NCBI GenBank assembly: GCA_029237695.1
Contig: CM055277.1
Coordinates: forward strand, 42,504,242 to 42,568,241
Length of the DNA stretch: 64,000 bases
Direction of reading: 5' to 3'
DNA from: Conchocele bisecta
Lineage: Eukaryota; Mollusca; Bivalvia; Lucinida; Thyasiridae
The translations under genes and the position numbers were made by a program. Below, piece after piece: positions 45,774-57,369 of the stretch. The stretch's first letter is position 1. Each line of letters opens with the position of its first letter. The notes under the pieces were generated by a model. That model was not told the origin of the DNA and searched no databases. It worked only from the letters and a program-made list of their open reading frames with translations.

Positions 45774-47821
45774 GTCGCGCCCGCTTGCGGAAAGCGCGAT
45801 ATAGTCGGCCGTTTGGGTACGTATGTACGTACGTAAGTACGTGTGTCCGGTTAAAGTTTTTGGTTAAGTTGTTTGGTTAAGTTTTTTGGTTAAAGTTTTT
45901 TTGGTTAAGTTGTTTGGTTACGTTTTTTGGTTAAAGTTTTTGGTTAAGTTCTTTGGTTAAAGTTTTTGGTTAAGTTTTTTGGTTAAGTTTTTTGGTTAAG
46001 TTTTTTGGTTAAAGTTTTTCGTTAAAGTTTTTCGTTATACTATATCTGTGCAACTGCTTTGCCCATTACCTTGAAATTTCACATGGGTGTTTATCATCAT
46101 CTATATTTTCATTCTACCCCCCTCCCGTGCGGCCCCTGTGCCCAATGTCAAGGACAAATTACTTTGAAGTTTTTGGTTAAGTTTTTTGGTTAAAGTTTTT
46201 GGTTAAGTTTTTTGGTTAAGTTTTTGGTTAAGTTTTTTGCATAAGTTTTTTGGTTAAAGTTTTTCGTTATACTACATCTCTGCAACTGCTTTGCCCATTA
46301 CCTTGAAACTTCATATGGGTGTTTATCATCATCTATATTTTCATTCTACCCCCCTCCCGTGCGGCCCCTGTGCCCAATGTCAAGGTCAAATTACTTTGAA
46401 GTTTTTGGTTAAGTTCTTTGGTTAAAGTTTTTGGTTAAGTTTTTTGGTTAACGTTTTTGGTTAAGGTTTTTGGTTAAGTTTTTTGGTTAATGTTTTTCGT
46501 TATACTATATCTCTGCAACTGCTTTGCCCATTACCTTCAAACTTCACATGGGTGTTTATCATCATCTATATTTTCATTCTACCCCCCTCCCGTGCTGCCC
46601 CTGTGCCCAATGTCAAGGTCAAATTACTTTTAAGTTTTTTGGTTAAAGTTTTTGGTTAAGTTTTTTGGTTTATAAGTTTTTTGATTAAAGTTTTTCGTTA
46701 TACTATATCTCTGCAACTGCTTTGCCCATTACCTTCAAACTTCACATGGGTGTTTATCATCATCTATATTTCGTTCTACCCCCCTTCCGTGCGGCGGCCC
46801 CTTGCCCAATGTCAATGTCAAATTACTTTGAAGTTTTTGGTTAAGTTTTTTGGTTAAAGTTTTTGGTTAAAGTTTTTGTTTAAATTTTTTGGTTAAGTTT
46901 TTTGGTTAAAAGTTTTTCGTTATACTATATCTCTGCAACTGCTTTGCCCATTACCTTGAAACTTCATATGGGTGTTTATCATCATCTATATTTTCATTCT
47001 ACCCCCCTCCCGTGCGGCCCCTGTGCCCAATGTCAAGGTCAAATTACTTTGAAGTTTTTGGTTAAGTTCTTTGGTTAAAGTTTTTGGTTAAAGTTTTTTC
47101 ATTAAGTTTTTTGGTTAAAGTTTTTTGTTATACTATATCTCTGCAACTGCTTTGCCCATTACCTTGAAACTTCACATGGGTGTTTATCATCATCTATATT
47201 TTCATTCTACCCCCCTCCCCGTGCGGCCCCTGTGCCCAATGTCAAGGTCAAATTACTTTGAAGTTTTTGGTTAAGTTCTTTGGTTAAAGTTTTGGTTAAA
47301 GTTTTTTCATTAAGTTTTTTGGTTAAAGTTTTTATGTTATACTATATCTCTGCAACTGCTTTGCCCATTACCTTGAAACTTCACATGGGTGTTTATCATC
47401 ATCTTTATTTTCATTCTACCCATCTCCCGTGCGGCCCCTGTGCCCAATGTCAAGGTCAAATTACTTTGAAGTTTTTGGTTAAGTTTTTTGGTTAAAGTTT
47501 TTGGTTAAGTTTTTTGGTTAAGTTTTTTGGTTTATGTTTTTCGTTATACTATATCTCTGCAACTGCTTTGCCCATTACCTTGAAACTTCACATGGGTGTT
47601 TATCATCATTTATATTTTCATTCTACCCCCCTCCCGTGCGGCCCCTGTGTCCAATGTCAAGGTCAAATTACTTTGAACTGTTTGGTTAAGTTTTTTGGTT
47701 AAAGTTTTTGGTTAAGTTTTTTGGTTAAGTTTTTTCGTTAAAGTTTTTTCGTTATATTATATCTTTTTTTTTAGTGTCCATGCCTCGCCACAAGGCGCGA
47801 CATGCAGGCCGCGGCCATCTA
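45774..47821 (+). mobile_element. Helitron-like repeat with ~210-bp tandem core
   Basis: It begins TCGCGCCCGCTTGCGGAAAG after tttttg and ends with caaggcgcgacatgcaggcc, the palindrome ggccgcggcc, then ctag before tttt. The inverted motif tcgcgcc/ggcgcga near both ends, a 3' palindrome close to a CTAG terminus, and insertion next to T runs are Helitron-like. Between lie about eight units of ~200-230 bp, each with cgttatactatatctctgca, tgcggcccctgtgcccaatg and runs of ggttaagttttt. No coding capacity beyond repeat-driven frames. Confidence 0.55.
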
Positions 47822-48960
47822 GTTTTACAAAGTTACCCCACCCACCTATTTTTGGCCAGAAATTTCAACACGACTGAATTTATCGGAATTGTTTTCATGA
47901 AAATATGAGGCACAATGATTTCAAAGCGGGGTCATAACCAGCTCAAATTTTCGCTACAAATGCCTGAAAAATACCTTAAATTCTGAAGCGAAACCTTACC
48001 GGCGAGACAGCATAGCATGCGCCATTTTCCAAGATGTCAAAATCAACCGGAGTTAACATTCAGTTTCGTAGAATTATGAAATACTATAAAAACTACACCT
48101 AGTCAAGCGTCCCAATGTCAAGAAATATTCATAAACCTATTTTTCTAGACACTCTGGTGTAACTTACAGGGTCGGTAGTGAAGTATATAGAAAATCGTCC
48201 ACCCCCTTTTTAAAGCTAGCTGCCCACTAGCCCTTGAGACCTTAAGGGTAAATATTTTTTCCACGAAACGGCTCGTCTTGCTCTATGTTGCTAATTTCGT
48301 AAATTTTACGTAAAACGCAAAGAAAGAAAAATGAAAGCTGATGTCGAAATGGGGCGCGGATATCGCCCACCACCAAAATGTCCCCAGGTTTTTCTCGATT
48401 TATTTCCCATTGGAACTGCCTATGACCTCGCCATTTCGCCTATTAGTAGCCCTAGTAACTGGGCAGGGTGTGTCTAAAGATCAGTGCTGCATCTCCAAGG
48501 GAACCCTGCAATATGAGACGTTTTGAAAAAAGCCCCCTTTTTTTTCTCGAAAAATTTCGGATGCTTTTACCCCATTTACGATATCATTTTTTTTTGTTTT
48601 CTAAGTCGAAATTAGAAAAAGTAATTAGGACATTTTGCAGGGATTTCTTTCCCCTACACGTTGCAATAAAGAACGGAATGCTAGCACCGTTATTGAGGCC
48701 GTGGCGAATTTTGAAACACATATATTGCGAGTAATGAAATAACCCTGTTAGCTTTTGGGGGACCACATCGGGGAAAAAACGCTAACATAGTTTTACCAAA
48801 CTTTGCAAGTGTCAAGGTCATTACCAAGGTCAGGAATGATCGAGACAAAATTGTCTCCCCTATTATCATATGAACCAAGTATACTTCAATTGTTATGACG
48901 TTATGGCCAATATAGCTTGATCTGACCAACGAAAAGTGGTAACAATGCAGTTGAAGTGTA
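47822..48960. other. Unidentified stretch
   Basis: There is no gene that I recognise. Short frames (48341-48526, 48468-48734 on the plus strand) show no domain. It may be the older repeat into which the Helitron-like element inserted. Confidence 0.4.
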
Positions 48961-51750
48961 AGGGATAGGCTAGAGTAGATAAGTACACGTAGTCACTTAA
49001 TCACTTATAATGTACACTATATTACATGGGGAACACACAGGAATACATGATACATTGATATGCGAACATCACTGTACTGTGCATGATACTATTCAATTAC
49101 AAGGTTGTAAGCCAATCGACTGTTATACTTTAACGCAACTTAAAAGCTATAGACGAATAAACTCAGTATGTGGTATCTCAATGGTCCCGTAGTTGACAAT
49201 AGTATGAATGCACAAGTACTTTGATGATCGCTAATCAAAGTGAAATAACATACAAGTATAACATGGCAGAACGAACATTGGAGGACAAATGACAATCATC
49301 TGAGCTACCCCAGTGCTGGCGTATGCCAATAGATAGTGGTAACCTCTGAGTATCAAGGTCCCAAGGTCTACCTCACCCGCAGTATGAGGTCTAGTCAACA
49401 ATATGGCTATAATCCAACTTCAAGTGGATTAATCCATAAACAATATATGTAGTCTTACTACAATCCTTTAGCCATGATATGCCATGATTATTACCATACA
49501 CTATCAAAGTATACATATGTATTGCCTATGCAATATATTTCCAAAGTCTGAATGTCATAAGTCAAAGCCGGATGTGGTTACATCACATGATAGTCAATAA
49601 CGATAATGTTCCGGAAGCTGGTACCGGAAGTAAAGTTCCAAAGGTAGTATTATTTCCGGAAATGGTGGACCAGATGTAAAGTTCCTATGGTATCACTCGA
49701 CTGTAGCAACCCCGGATGTGGTGGACCGATGTAAAGTATCCATGGTGAATCAATGGGTTGTAATACCGGAAGTGGTAGACCGGATGTAAAGTTCCGATAT
49801 AATACAAATGGCGATTATCACGTTGGCTAAGACGCCGGGAAAAGTTTCACTTAGGTGACATTCAACTCGGTGGTAGTATAATGATATGATATGTGTGTAT
49901 GGCGTTTCACTTCACTAATCTATGGCTGTGACTGTCTGCTGAACGCGATGTAGCTATCACACACTGCTCTATACAGGCCTGTACCCGGAGCTGCTACACA
50001 CACTGCGTCAGACGTACGGACACTCGGACGACCTGGTACTCTGCACTGACTGGGGTCTGCCCTCAACGAGTGGACCAAAACGTCCAATGTGGCTCGCTGG
50101 AGCGATCTCAAGAGGCTACAAAATGAAATGAGCCTCCAATTACTGGACGAATACGCACAGACAGACAGACAGGATGCACAACGGACTAAAACGGGAATCG
50201 AACAACGGCAAATCACAGCTGACATAAAATGTTGTAGGTACATACCAAAATCCTCCGTGTCACTGGTGAATACAGTACTATCCTTCTGTTACCAGAAAAT
50301 ATGTGTCCCACCAACACATAGCGAGACATCGCTATATATGCACCAGCGAAACCACGCACGGAATAATGAATATGCCTACCCCTCGTTCGACATCTCGCAT
50401 AAATACTACAAAACCATGGCTTTTGCCATTTCACCCGTGGGTTATATTTGGCATAAATATATGTTCCCACGCCATAAATTCAACCAAACTAGTGTACAGC
50501 CCTCGCGGAATAAATACCATCCAACATGGTATATCCCACTCTACCATAAATCTGCACACTATAAACCCAGATCTCGTAATGCGAAATCTACTCGACTGGT
50601 CTCGACATGCGAAGGTCGCTTTTTGGCCCCGCCAAACCCCTCCATATCGGTTCTACGGCTATACACTCAAATGAGAGTGTAGCACATACTAAACTCAAAT
50701 ATCGTGGTCATTTACGGAAATATCACGACACAAAGCATCACCAGTATGGGATCTGATATATCCGTGTTGGCCAGTACCAGGCTATGCTGAAACACTAACC
50801 CGTAGCATACATAACAGGGCAGACCATGGTATGGTCTGCGCTATATACTGGCTTCACCTACAGAAGGTCCCTTATCTGGTGAACAACTGACACGCGGACA
50901 AACTCGGCTGGCACGGATAGTGGACATCCGTAATACAAAAAGGGGTCTTTTCCCTAGCGAAACCAGCACACGCAGTCAACGAGTTCTCTACCACACACAT
51001 GCATAGTCTGTGGCAAATATGGCGTGACATCAGTAAAACATTGCGTGTATTTAAATCCGCAAAAAGGACACGCATAAACGTATTTCCACCAATACAACAT
51101 AAGCCCCGTTATTACACGCACATTGTACATGGGAAATGTACATGCTAAATCACAGGTATGTAAAAATCACAGGTGTGTGAAATCACAGGTATGTGGAATC
51201 AATAATACGCACAACAATACAAAACAGTACCATACATCACAAATATACAATTATACGGAATCCGGAATATACAAGAATGCACGTGTCACGCGACAGCAAG
51301 GTCACCCAAGGTCACGTGGTCAACGTAGAAGGGAAATGAATACAGGTCATTGAATAACTCATCAATGTTTATTAAACGTGTCTATAGGTGACCCTTAACT
51401 ATTACCGACAAAAAAGTTGACTTAGGGTTAGCTCGGTCTGAGATAATTTTGATATGTAAGTTGTGTTCTTTAGGGGTTGAGGGCATTTTTTTTGTATCAT
51501 GGTTTACGGTGCAGGGTGACCCCCAGGGATCGACAGGAGTTGTCTAAGGGTTGTAAAAATGCCTACGAACCCCCGAGCCCTGTAAATCTCGTTTCTCTAG
51601 CAGGTTTTAAACGATTTTTATGACCACATTTGTACCAAAATATTCCCCTTTTAAATACACATAGCCTAAATAACTTATTACATCGTTTCCAAGCACTAAA
51701 TTGTAGGCTTAGACCATATTTAAACGTTAGCTCTGTTTTACCCCTATAAC
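48961..51750. other. Unidentified stretch with imperfect direct repeats
   Basis: 49605-49800 has four imperfect ~50-65 bp repeats around cggaagtggtagaccggatg and tgtaaagttcc. 51140-51200 has three copies of aatcacaggtatgt. cagaccatggtatggtctg (50821-50840) is a perfect palindrome. The composition is more balanced than in the satellites, so it could be a decayed retroelement or unique DNA. I cannot name a gene here. Confidence 0.4.
50080..50682 (+). other. Longest open frame of the unidentified stretch
   Basis: About 200 codons, opening without an ATG in the first 25 codons (NEWTKTSNVARWSDLKRLQ) and ending at 50680-50682. The first 40 residues look helical and gag-like. The rest is rich in His, Tyr and Asn with no motif, and gives no evidence of selection. 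Confidence 0.2.
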
Positions 51751-51975
51751 CCTTCAGGGGTGTTATACCTGCTAACCTGGGGGACTACATCGGGGTCAAT
51801 GAAAAAAACGCTAATTAGGGTTAGCGTTTTTTCCCCGATGTAGTCCCCAACTTCCCCGATGTAGTCCCCAAGAGTCTCCCTGGGGAGTCCCCCGCTCGAT
51901 GTAGTCCCCCACTTCCCCGATGTAGTCTCCAATTTGTTCGATGTAGTCCCCCTTACAAACGAGTGAGTTTTTGCG
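51751..51975. repeat. Short minisatellite, second copy of 17095-17270
   Basis: Preceded by an inverted pair (cggggtcaatgaaaaaaacg and gttagcgttttttccccg, 51790-51838). Units of acttccccgatgtagtcccc follow, then the same AT-rich spacer as at 17271. Confidence 0.8.
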
Positions 51976-53330
51976 GACTTAGAATATTTATCATACATAT
52001 CACTTATAAAACATTATAAAGTATTATTATTAGTACTATATAGTGATTTTAAGTCAATTATATAATATTCTATCATATATTCGACCGAGATTAAATTTTG
52101 TGTACGGCAAACAGTTTATTACCGCTGTCTTACTTATAATATGCATGATAGAGCTGGTAAATTTTATTTTTGTTTTGCAATCACGAACATGCATTATTAT
52201 CATAGTTATACCTGAAATGAATGCATTTGGGTTTTTAGATAAATTTGGTTCGTGTCAATACTGAGATAGGAGTCAGTTAGATAGTGTATCGTGTAGGGCG
52301 TTCTGTTCTGAACATTTTGGTACTATTTGCGTTACTGTGGTATTCCCCGAAGTGCTCATCCAGGGGATGGAAGTTGGTACATATACCCTTTTTTCGAACT
52401 GAATATCTAGTAAAGTTGACGAGATAGCAACTTGAAATATTCAGGGTATGTTCATAATTGAACGTTGTATATAGTGCCGTGTGAAAATATGGGTTGGGCG
52501 ACTAAATGGGGGGTGGTGTCACGTGACCAAAAATACAAAATATTGTATTTTCAACGCTAATTTATTTTGATTACGGGTTAGATAGGAGTAATTTAGATAG
52601 TGTATCGTGTAGGGTTTTCTATTCTGAACATTTTGGTACTAGTTTCGTTTCTGTGGTATGTATATTAGTGCTCATATACTTGGTACATATACCCTAAAAA
52701 AAAGTAAAAAAATCTGGGGGACTTTTGGCAGGGGTTACGTTTTTTCGAGCTTAATATAACGTTTAGGAGTCAGATAGTGTATCGTGTAGGGCTGTCTATT
52801 CTGAACAGTTTGGTACTAGTTTCGTTACTGTAGTACGCCTATGAGTGCTCTGGCAGGGGTTCGAACTTGGTACATATACCCTGAAAAACTTAGAAAAATG
52901 TAGGTGACAGGGGTTTGGGTGAAATACTGTAATTTTCAAAACACTATTGTGGGCTTGTTTATTGACGGATTCCCAACAAATTTGGAACCCTGCAGCTCGA
53001 TACTGTCTACAATTTGGTACTAGTTTCGTTACTGTGGTATTCCCCGAAGTGCTTAGCCAGGGGCTGGAACTTAGTACATAAAACCTGATTTCAATAGGGT
53101 CAGAGCGTATTTGTTTTCATTGATCAGCTACTGAGATAGGAGTCCTTTAGATAATGTATCTTGTAGAGCTGTCTATTCTGAACATTTTGGTACCAGTTTC
53201 GTTACTGTGGTATTCCCCGGAGTCATTAGCCAGGGGCCCGAACTTGGTACAATAACGTGTTTTGGGACCTTTTTTCGAAGTTAATATCTCGTAAATTCAT
53301 GAATTGAAATTTCCAGACGATTCTAAATTT
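51976..53330. repeat. SatA block before unit A2
   Basis: An uninterrupted copy of the block that is split at 17935/26095. Six units, the last ending near ttcgaagttaatatctcgta. It abuts the intron of unit A2 at about 53330, so the 3' end of that unit (SANT exon, SatC, SatB) is lost. Confidence 0.85.
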
Positions 53331-53406
53331 GCACTTACGAACATTTTAATCGTACGAAGTTTAGTGAAACGGGCCCCAAGTACATTATAACATGTCTGTT
53401 TCTTAC

Positions 53407-54507
53407 CTGTAGTATGCGTCCGCTGTTGAGACGTTGTGCGACAGCGGGCTGGCGACGGTCTGGGCATTGTCGGGTCTATGACGGCGGGCGCTGGTCGTAA
53501 TTGTCTTCCGGAAGGCCGTTATATTGGTCCTTCCGTACTTGGCCAGCGCCCCGCTCGCCTTCCACGCGGTTGACAGCAGGGCATCGGCCGCGCTCGTCCT
53601 GTCTGAATAATCCTTGGAATGTGAATCTGTGAAAACCATGCCGCTCACACCCCTTTCTGTGAGCGACATGTACGTTAGTAGTCTGTCATAGACTGGAGGG
53701 CACACTGGGACGTTGGCTGGTCCATGGGCTGCTGTGGTTTTGTGCTTGGAGACACTGATCACCCGGCACGGGTGTTCAGTATCTCCACACAACAAGGGCG
53801 CAGCTCTCACCTGTTGGCGCGTCATGTTGATCAGCGCTGAAATGCGGCAGCCAGAGGAGATAGCTATGAGGGTCAGTAAGACACCTCTGGCTGCCGACAG
53901 GTCGTGATGGTCTGGAAAGGGCTCCTCCAGTCTGATAAGCGCAGCTCTGGTGTAGCTCGCGTTGGTGAAATACTCCTTCGCCTCCGCCGGGAGCAGGGTG
54001 TGGGTCTCGTCCACGATGGCTCGGGCTGCCCTGCGGTTCGAAGACTCCTGGTGGAGGCTGCTGCTGAGGTTGGAGACCAGCCTCTCCAACGCTGAAGAGC
54101 CCGGTATCCCCAAGTCGAGTATGCCGGCGAACTGGAGGAATCTCTTCAGCGTGGATAGCTGTGACTTGAATGTTCCGACCACGACGGAACCCTGGCGGAC
54201 GCGCAAAACCTGGTCATCGTAGTATGACGTAATGGTGTTAGATGAAAATGCCTCGAGGGTCGTCAGGCCGGTCTCCTCCCAATACCTCCGTACCTGGGCC
54301 ACATACTGGCGGGCGTTCTTGTGGTTGGTGTTCCCACCAGACGGGCGAACTAAAAAGTCAAAGAAACGCCGGAGGGTGACCGTCAACGGCGTTTCGTTCC
54401 GCGGCGCGATCGTGGCTGAAGGGGTCGGGCGTTGTAGGGTTGACTGCCTGTCCGCTCTGTGAACCACCCGCATGTGGTAGGCCATGTCGGCAACGAATGC
54501 TGTGCAT
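53407..54507 (-). CDS. Tyrosine recombinase exon, Crypton-like, open
   Basis: 1,101 nt from a tttacag acceptor to a gtaaga donor. It opens with CTAFVADMAYHMRVVH, then a core-binding domain (residues ~25-130), then the catalytic domain: box I arginine in ISSGCRISALINMTR (~residue 225), lysine in VISVSKHKTTAAHG, the H/T-x-x-R box as ITAFRKTITT, then SPLSHNVSTADAYYR with the second His and the nucleophile Tyr. The frame has no stop over 366 codons and the exon phase fits the SANT exon kept in unit A1. Such recombinases cut and rejoin DNA through a phosphotyrosine bond. The lack of reverse transcriptase and the SANT-like tail favour Crypton-type over DIRS; the exact family needs a search. Confidence 0.85.
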
Positions 54508-54627
54508 CTGTAAATTAATGGGATAGTTGGGAATCGAATGGAAGAACGGAAGGACCGAAGCTGAAAAATAACGAGTTAGTTGCTGTAAAGTAAATATGTT
54601 AGATGGTGTTACTCATGGAAAACTCAC

Positions 54628-55261
54628 CCTGTCACCGTACATAGGTGACGTATCTCTCGCTTCTTCGCCGTCCTCTTATCCTTGCCTGCCGACATGGAGA
54701 TCGCCCTGGCCTTCTGCACGTCGACAGCGTGCATGCGGCGCAGGTGCTGGGCCAGCTTCACCACTACCTTGTTGCAGATGGTGCACTCCCGCTTGCTGCG
54801 GTGCTGCGGTGCTGCGGTGCTGCGGTGCTGCGGTGCTGCGGTGCTGCGGTGCTGCGGTGCTGCGGTGCTGCGGTGCTGCGGTGCTGCGGTGCGCGGTGCG
54901 CGGTCTGCGGTGCTGCGGTGCTGCGGTGCTGCGGTGCTGCGGTGCTGCGGTGCTGCGTCCCCATGCGTCTGGTGGTGGTGGTGGTTGACGGTGGTGTAGG
55001 TGGGTCCGTGGATGGTACAGGTGATGGCTCCCGTGTGGACGTTGGAGGTGCTGGGCGGTGCGGGGACGGCAGAGGTGATGGGTGGCCCGGGGACATCTGA
55101 GGTGATGACCTCGGCGGGGACTGCGTATGTGATGGATGGCGCGTGGACGGCAGAGATGACGGCGGAGGGCGCACATCATCGTTGATGGTCTGGTCCGTAC
55201 GCGCCGCCATGACCCCCATGAGGACTGTGTCCTCCCAGGACGCCAGGATGTCGGCGTAGCC
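54628..55261 (-). pseudogene. Zinc-finger exon of unit A2 with frame-breaking minisatellite
   Basis: The exon starts GYADILASWEDTVLMGVMAA, then a Pro/Ser/Thr-rich insert absent from unit A1, then RRMGTQHR and an 8-bp minisatellite (54797-54955). Beyond it the C2H2-type finger and the lysine-rich stretch KDKRTAKKREIRHLC are in another frame than the start. The equivalent exon of unit A1 (37460-37129) has a single frame. Confidence 0.7.
54797..54958. repeat. 8-bp coding minisatellite (gctgcggt)n
   Basis: About 20 units with a short irregular middle (gcggtgcgcggtctgcgg). Eight is not divisible by three, so every frame gives the same eight-residue cycle (QHRSTAAP on the minus strand). Unit number therefore sets the downstream frame but not the repeat peptide. 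Confidence 0.9.
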
Positions 55262-55773
55262 CTGTAAAATATAATGTGTGATTTCTGGCGGCCATTTTGA
55301 ATTAGTTTCATTTTTTATGTTATTTGGCGGCCATTTTGAATTAGTTTCACATTAAATTGTATTTATAATACTTACTTCAGAGGACAATTCCGAGTCGTCG
55401 TGCCTGGGCGGCATGTTGATGCGCAGTTTCTCGGAGGTCCTGATCGGTGGATGTCGTCGACGCCGTCGTGTCGTCGCCGTCGTCATGGTCGTCGGGCTGG
55501 TGGTCGTCGTCGGAATGGATACGAGGCTCCGGGGTAGGATGTGTCTTCTGTAAAATAGGTGTTTTTTTAGGCGGTCATTGTGAATTTTTATTACATGTGT
55601 TTTTTTAGGCGGCTTTTTTAAATATTTATCTATTGTGTTTTTTTAGGCGGCCATTTTGAATTTTTGTCAATTGTGTATTTTTTTAAGCGGGCATTTTGAA
55701 TTGTTATCAATTGCGTTTTTTTAGGCGGTCATTTGGAATTAGTATGACATTAAATTCTAATTATAAAACTTAC

Positions 55774-56380
55774 ATCAGAGAAGAAGTCGTCGTCGTCGTC
55801 ATGGTCTGAATCCATCGGCTGAGGTGGCGGGTCCGCATCGCCGACGGCAGCCTGGCCAAAACCGGGTGGGGGTCTGAGGGGCGGAAATCGCCGGCGGACG
55901 AACTCCTCTCCTGTGTCGCCGCCCAACGCCTGTAAAAGTATGATAACGGGTCGGTGCACTTCCCCCCCCTACGGGGTATGATGTGTCTTCTGTAAAATAG
56001 AATGTGTTTTTTTAGGCGGTCATTGTGAATTTTTATCACATGTGTTTTTTTAGGTGGCTTTTTTAACTTTTTATCGATTGTGTCTTTTTAGGCAGCCATT
56101 TTGAATTTTTTATTAATTTTTTTTTTTTTTTAAGCGGGCATTTTGAATTTTTATCAATTGTGTCTTTAGGCGGTCATTTGGAATTAGTATGACATTACAT
56201 TCTATTTATAAAACTTACATCAGAGAAGAAGTCGTCGTCGTCGTCATGGTCTGAATCCATCGGCTGAGGTGGCGGTCCCGCATCGCTGCTGACGGCAGCC
56301 TGGCCGAAAACCGGGGGTGGGGGTCTGAGGGGCGGAAATCGCTGGCGGACGAACTCCTCTCTTGTGTCGCCGCCCAACGC
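55774..56380 (-). repeat. Tandem duplication of exon 2 in unit A2
   Basis: A ~450-bp segment (exon 2 with its flanking introns and part of exon 3) is duplicated: 55530-55975 and 55975-56400. Both copies keep a gcgttgggcggcgacac start, an acceptor and a cttac donor complement. Unit A1 has one copy. Confidence 0.75.
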
Positions 56381-56673
56381 CTATAAAAGTATGATAACGG
56401 GTCAGTGCCGCTGCCCCCCCTACAAGGAACATGTAGGTAACATAACCATAGAATATATATATATAATTACGTGAGTATTACTTACCACAATGTCTCCGCT
56501 CCAGCGTGTGGGCCAGCTGACGCTATCCATCTGACCTTTCGGTCAACACGGAAATCTCGTGCATGAGCACGGCAATAAGTTCGCCTCCGTCCGTCTGTGT
56601 TGCGGCATCCATCGTCCAAGACATTCAATGTATAAAATACAGAAAGAATGACTGATTACGTAACTTTGCTGTC

Positions 56674-56680
56674 TTTTATA
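56674..56680 (-). promoter_or_regulatory. TATA box of unit A2 gene
   Basis: TATAAAA 50 bp before the ATG at 56624, in the conserved promoter block. Confidence 0.65.
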
Positions 56681-56689
56681 CCAAATTAG

Positions 56690-57110
56690 TGCGTCATATC
56701 AGATTCTTTGACGAATCCAAAAGTGGCACCAGGGGGGTGATAGGTTAATTGCGAAATATATCTTGTAAACGAATACAGATTTCGAGCTACTGTTTTTGGC
56801 ACATTGTAGAACTATCTTTCCTGAAAAGAATGATACTATTTACATTACAGTGGTACGCAAACTCGTGCTGCAATCGGGCTCGTGCGCGATCCATCAAACG
56901 GGTCAGTCGACTGCGCCATTGGGGCAAAATAATTTGGATTTCATAGGCTGGCATAAATAAGTTGGAGGCCTGTAATTCTATATCCCTTGAATGTATTAAG
57001 GTCATATTTTCGGAATATGTTCATATTGAAAGTTGTTTGTAGTACCGGGTGTAAATCTGGGTTTGGCGACTAAATGGGGGTGGTGTCAAGTGACCCAAAA
57101 TAGTGTGGTT
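56690..57110. repeat. Conserved 5' region of unit A2
   Basis: Closest to 38318-38750 (unit A1), including gtaaatctgggtttggcgac. It supports A1 and A2 as copies of one unit. Confidence 0.75.
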
Positions 57111-57367
57111 GTTTTTGCGAGCGTATTATTTTTCCTTCATCACCTACTGAGATAGGATTCCGTTATATAGTGTATCGTGTAGGGCTGTCTATTCCGGACA
57201 TTTTGGTACTATTTGCGTTACTGTGGTGCGCCCCGGAGTATATATTGTTAAATATACGGAAAATTGTTATTTTGTTTATATTGGGGGCCTTTTTTCGAGC
57301 TTAGTATAACGTAAATTAGTCAATTAGATATTATATCTTGTAGGGATGTGTTTTCTGAACATGTTGG
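57111..57367. repeat. SatA, left of the pogo-like insertion
   Basis: One and a half units, interrupted after catgttgg. Confidence 0.8.
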
Positions 57368-57369
57368 TA

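Larger units (their letters stand above)
53407..56624 (-). pseudogene. Type-A unit gene 2: Crypton-like with full recombinase exon
   Basis: Exons by consensus and phase: 56624-56486, 56380-56219, a duplicate of it at 55929-55774, 55547-55376, 55261-54628, and 54507-53407. Exon 1 has a stop in place of Trp (SDG then TAG) and a one-base insertion before its donor. The two acidic exons (ALGGDTREEF, ALGGDTGEEF) are tandem copies. The zinc-finger exon carries an 8-bp minisatellite that throws the finger (ECTICNKVVVKLAQHLRRMH) out of frame. The recombinase exon is fully open. The last, SANT-coding exon is absent because the unit is cut at about 53330. The whole cannot make a complete protein, but the recombinase module is intact. 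Confidence 0.75.

Noticed and set aside
50080..50682. Gag protein of an LTR retrotransposon
   Set aside because: The helical start is suggestive, but I found no LTR pair, primer-binding site, zinc knuckle or pol motifs nearby.
54645..55100. Plus-strand frames over the 8-bp minisatellite
   Set aside because: The 8-bp repeat lacks stops in any frame on the plus strand; the gene is on the minus strand.
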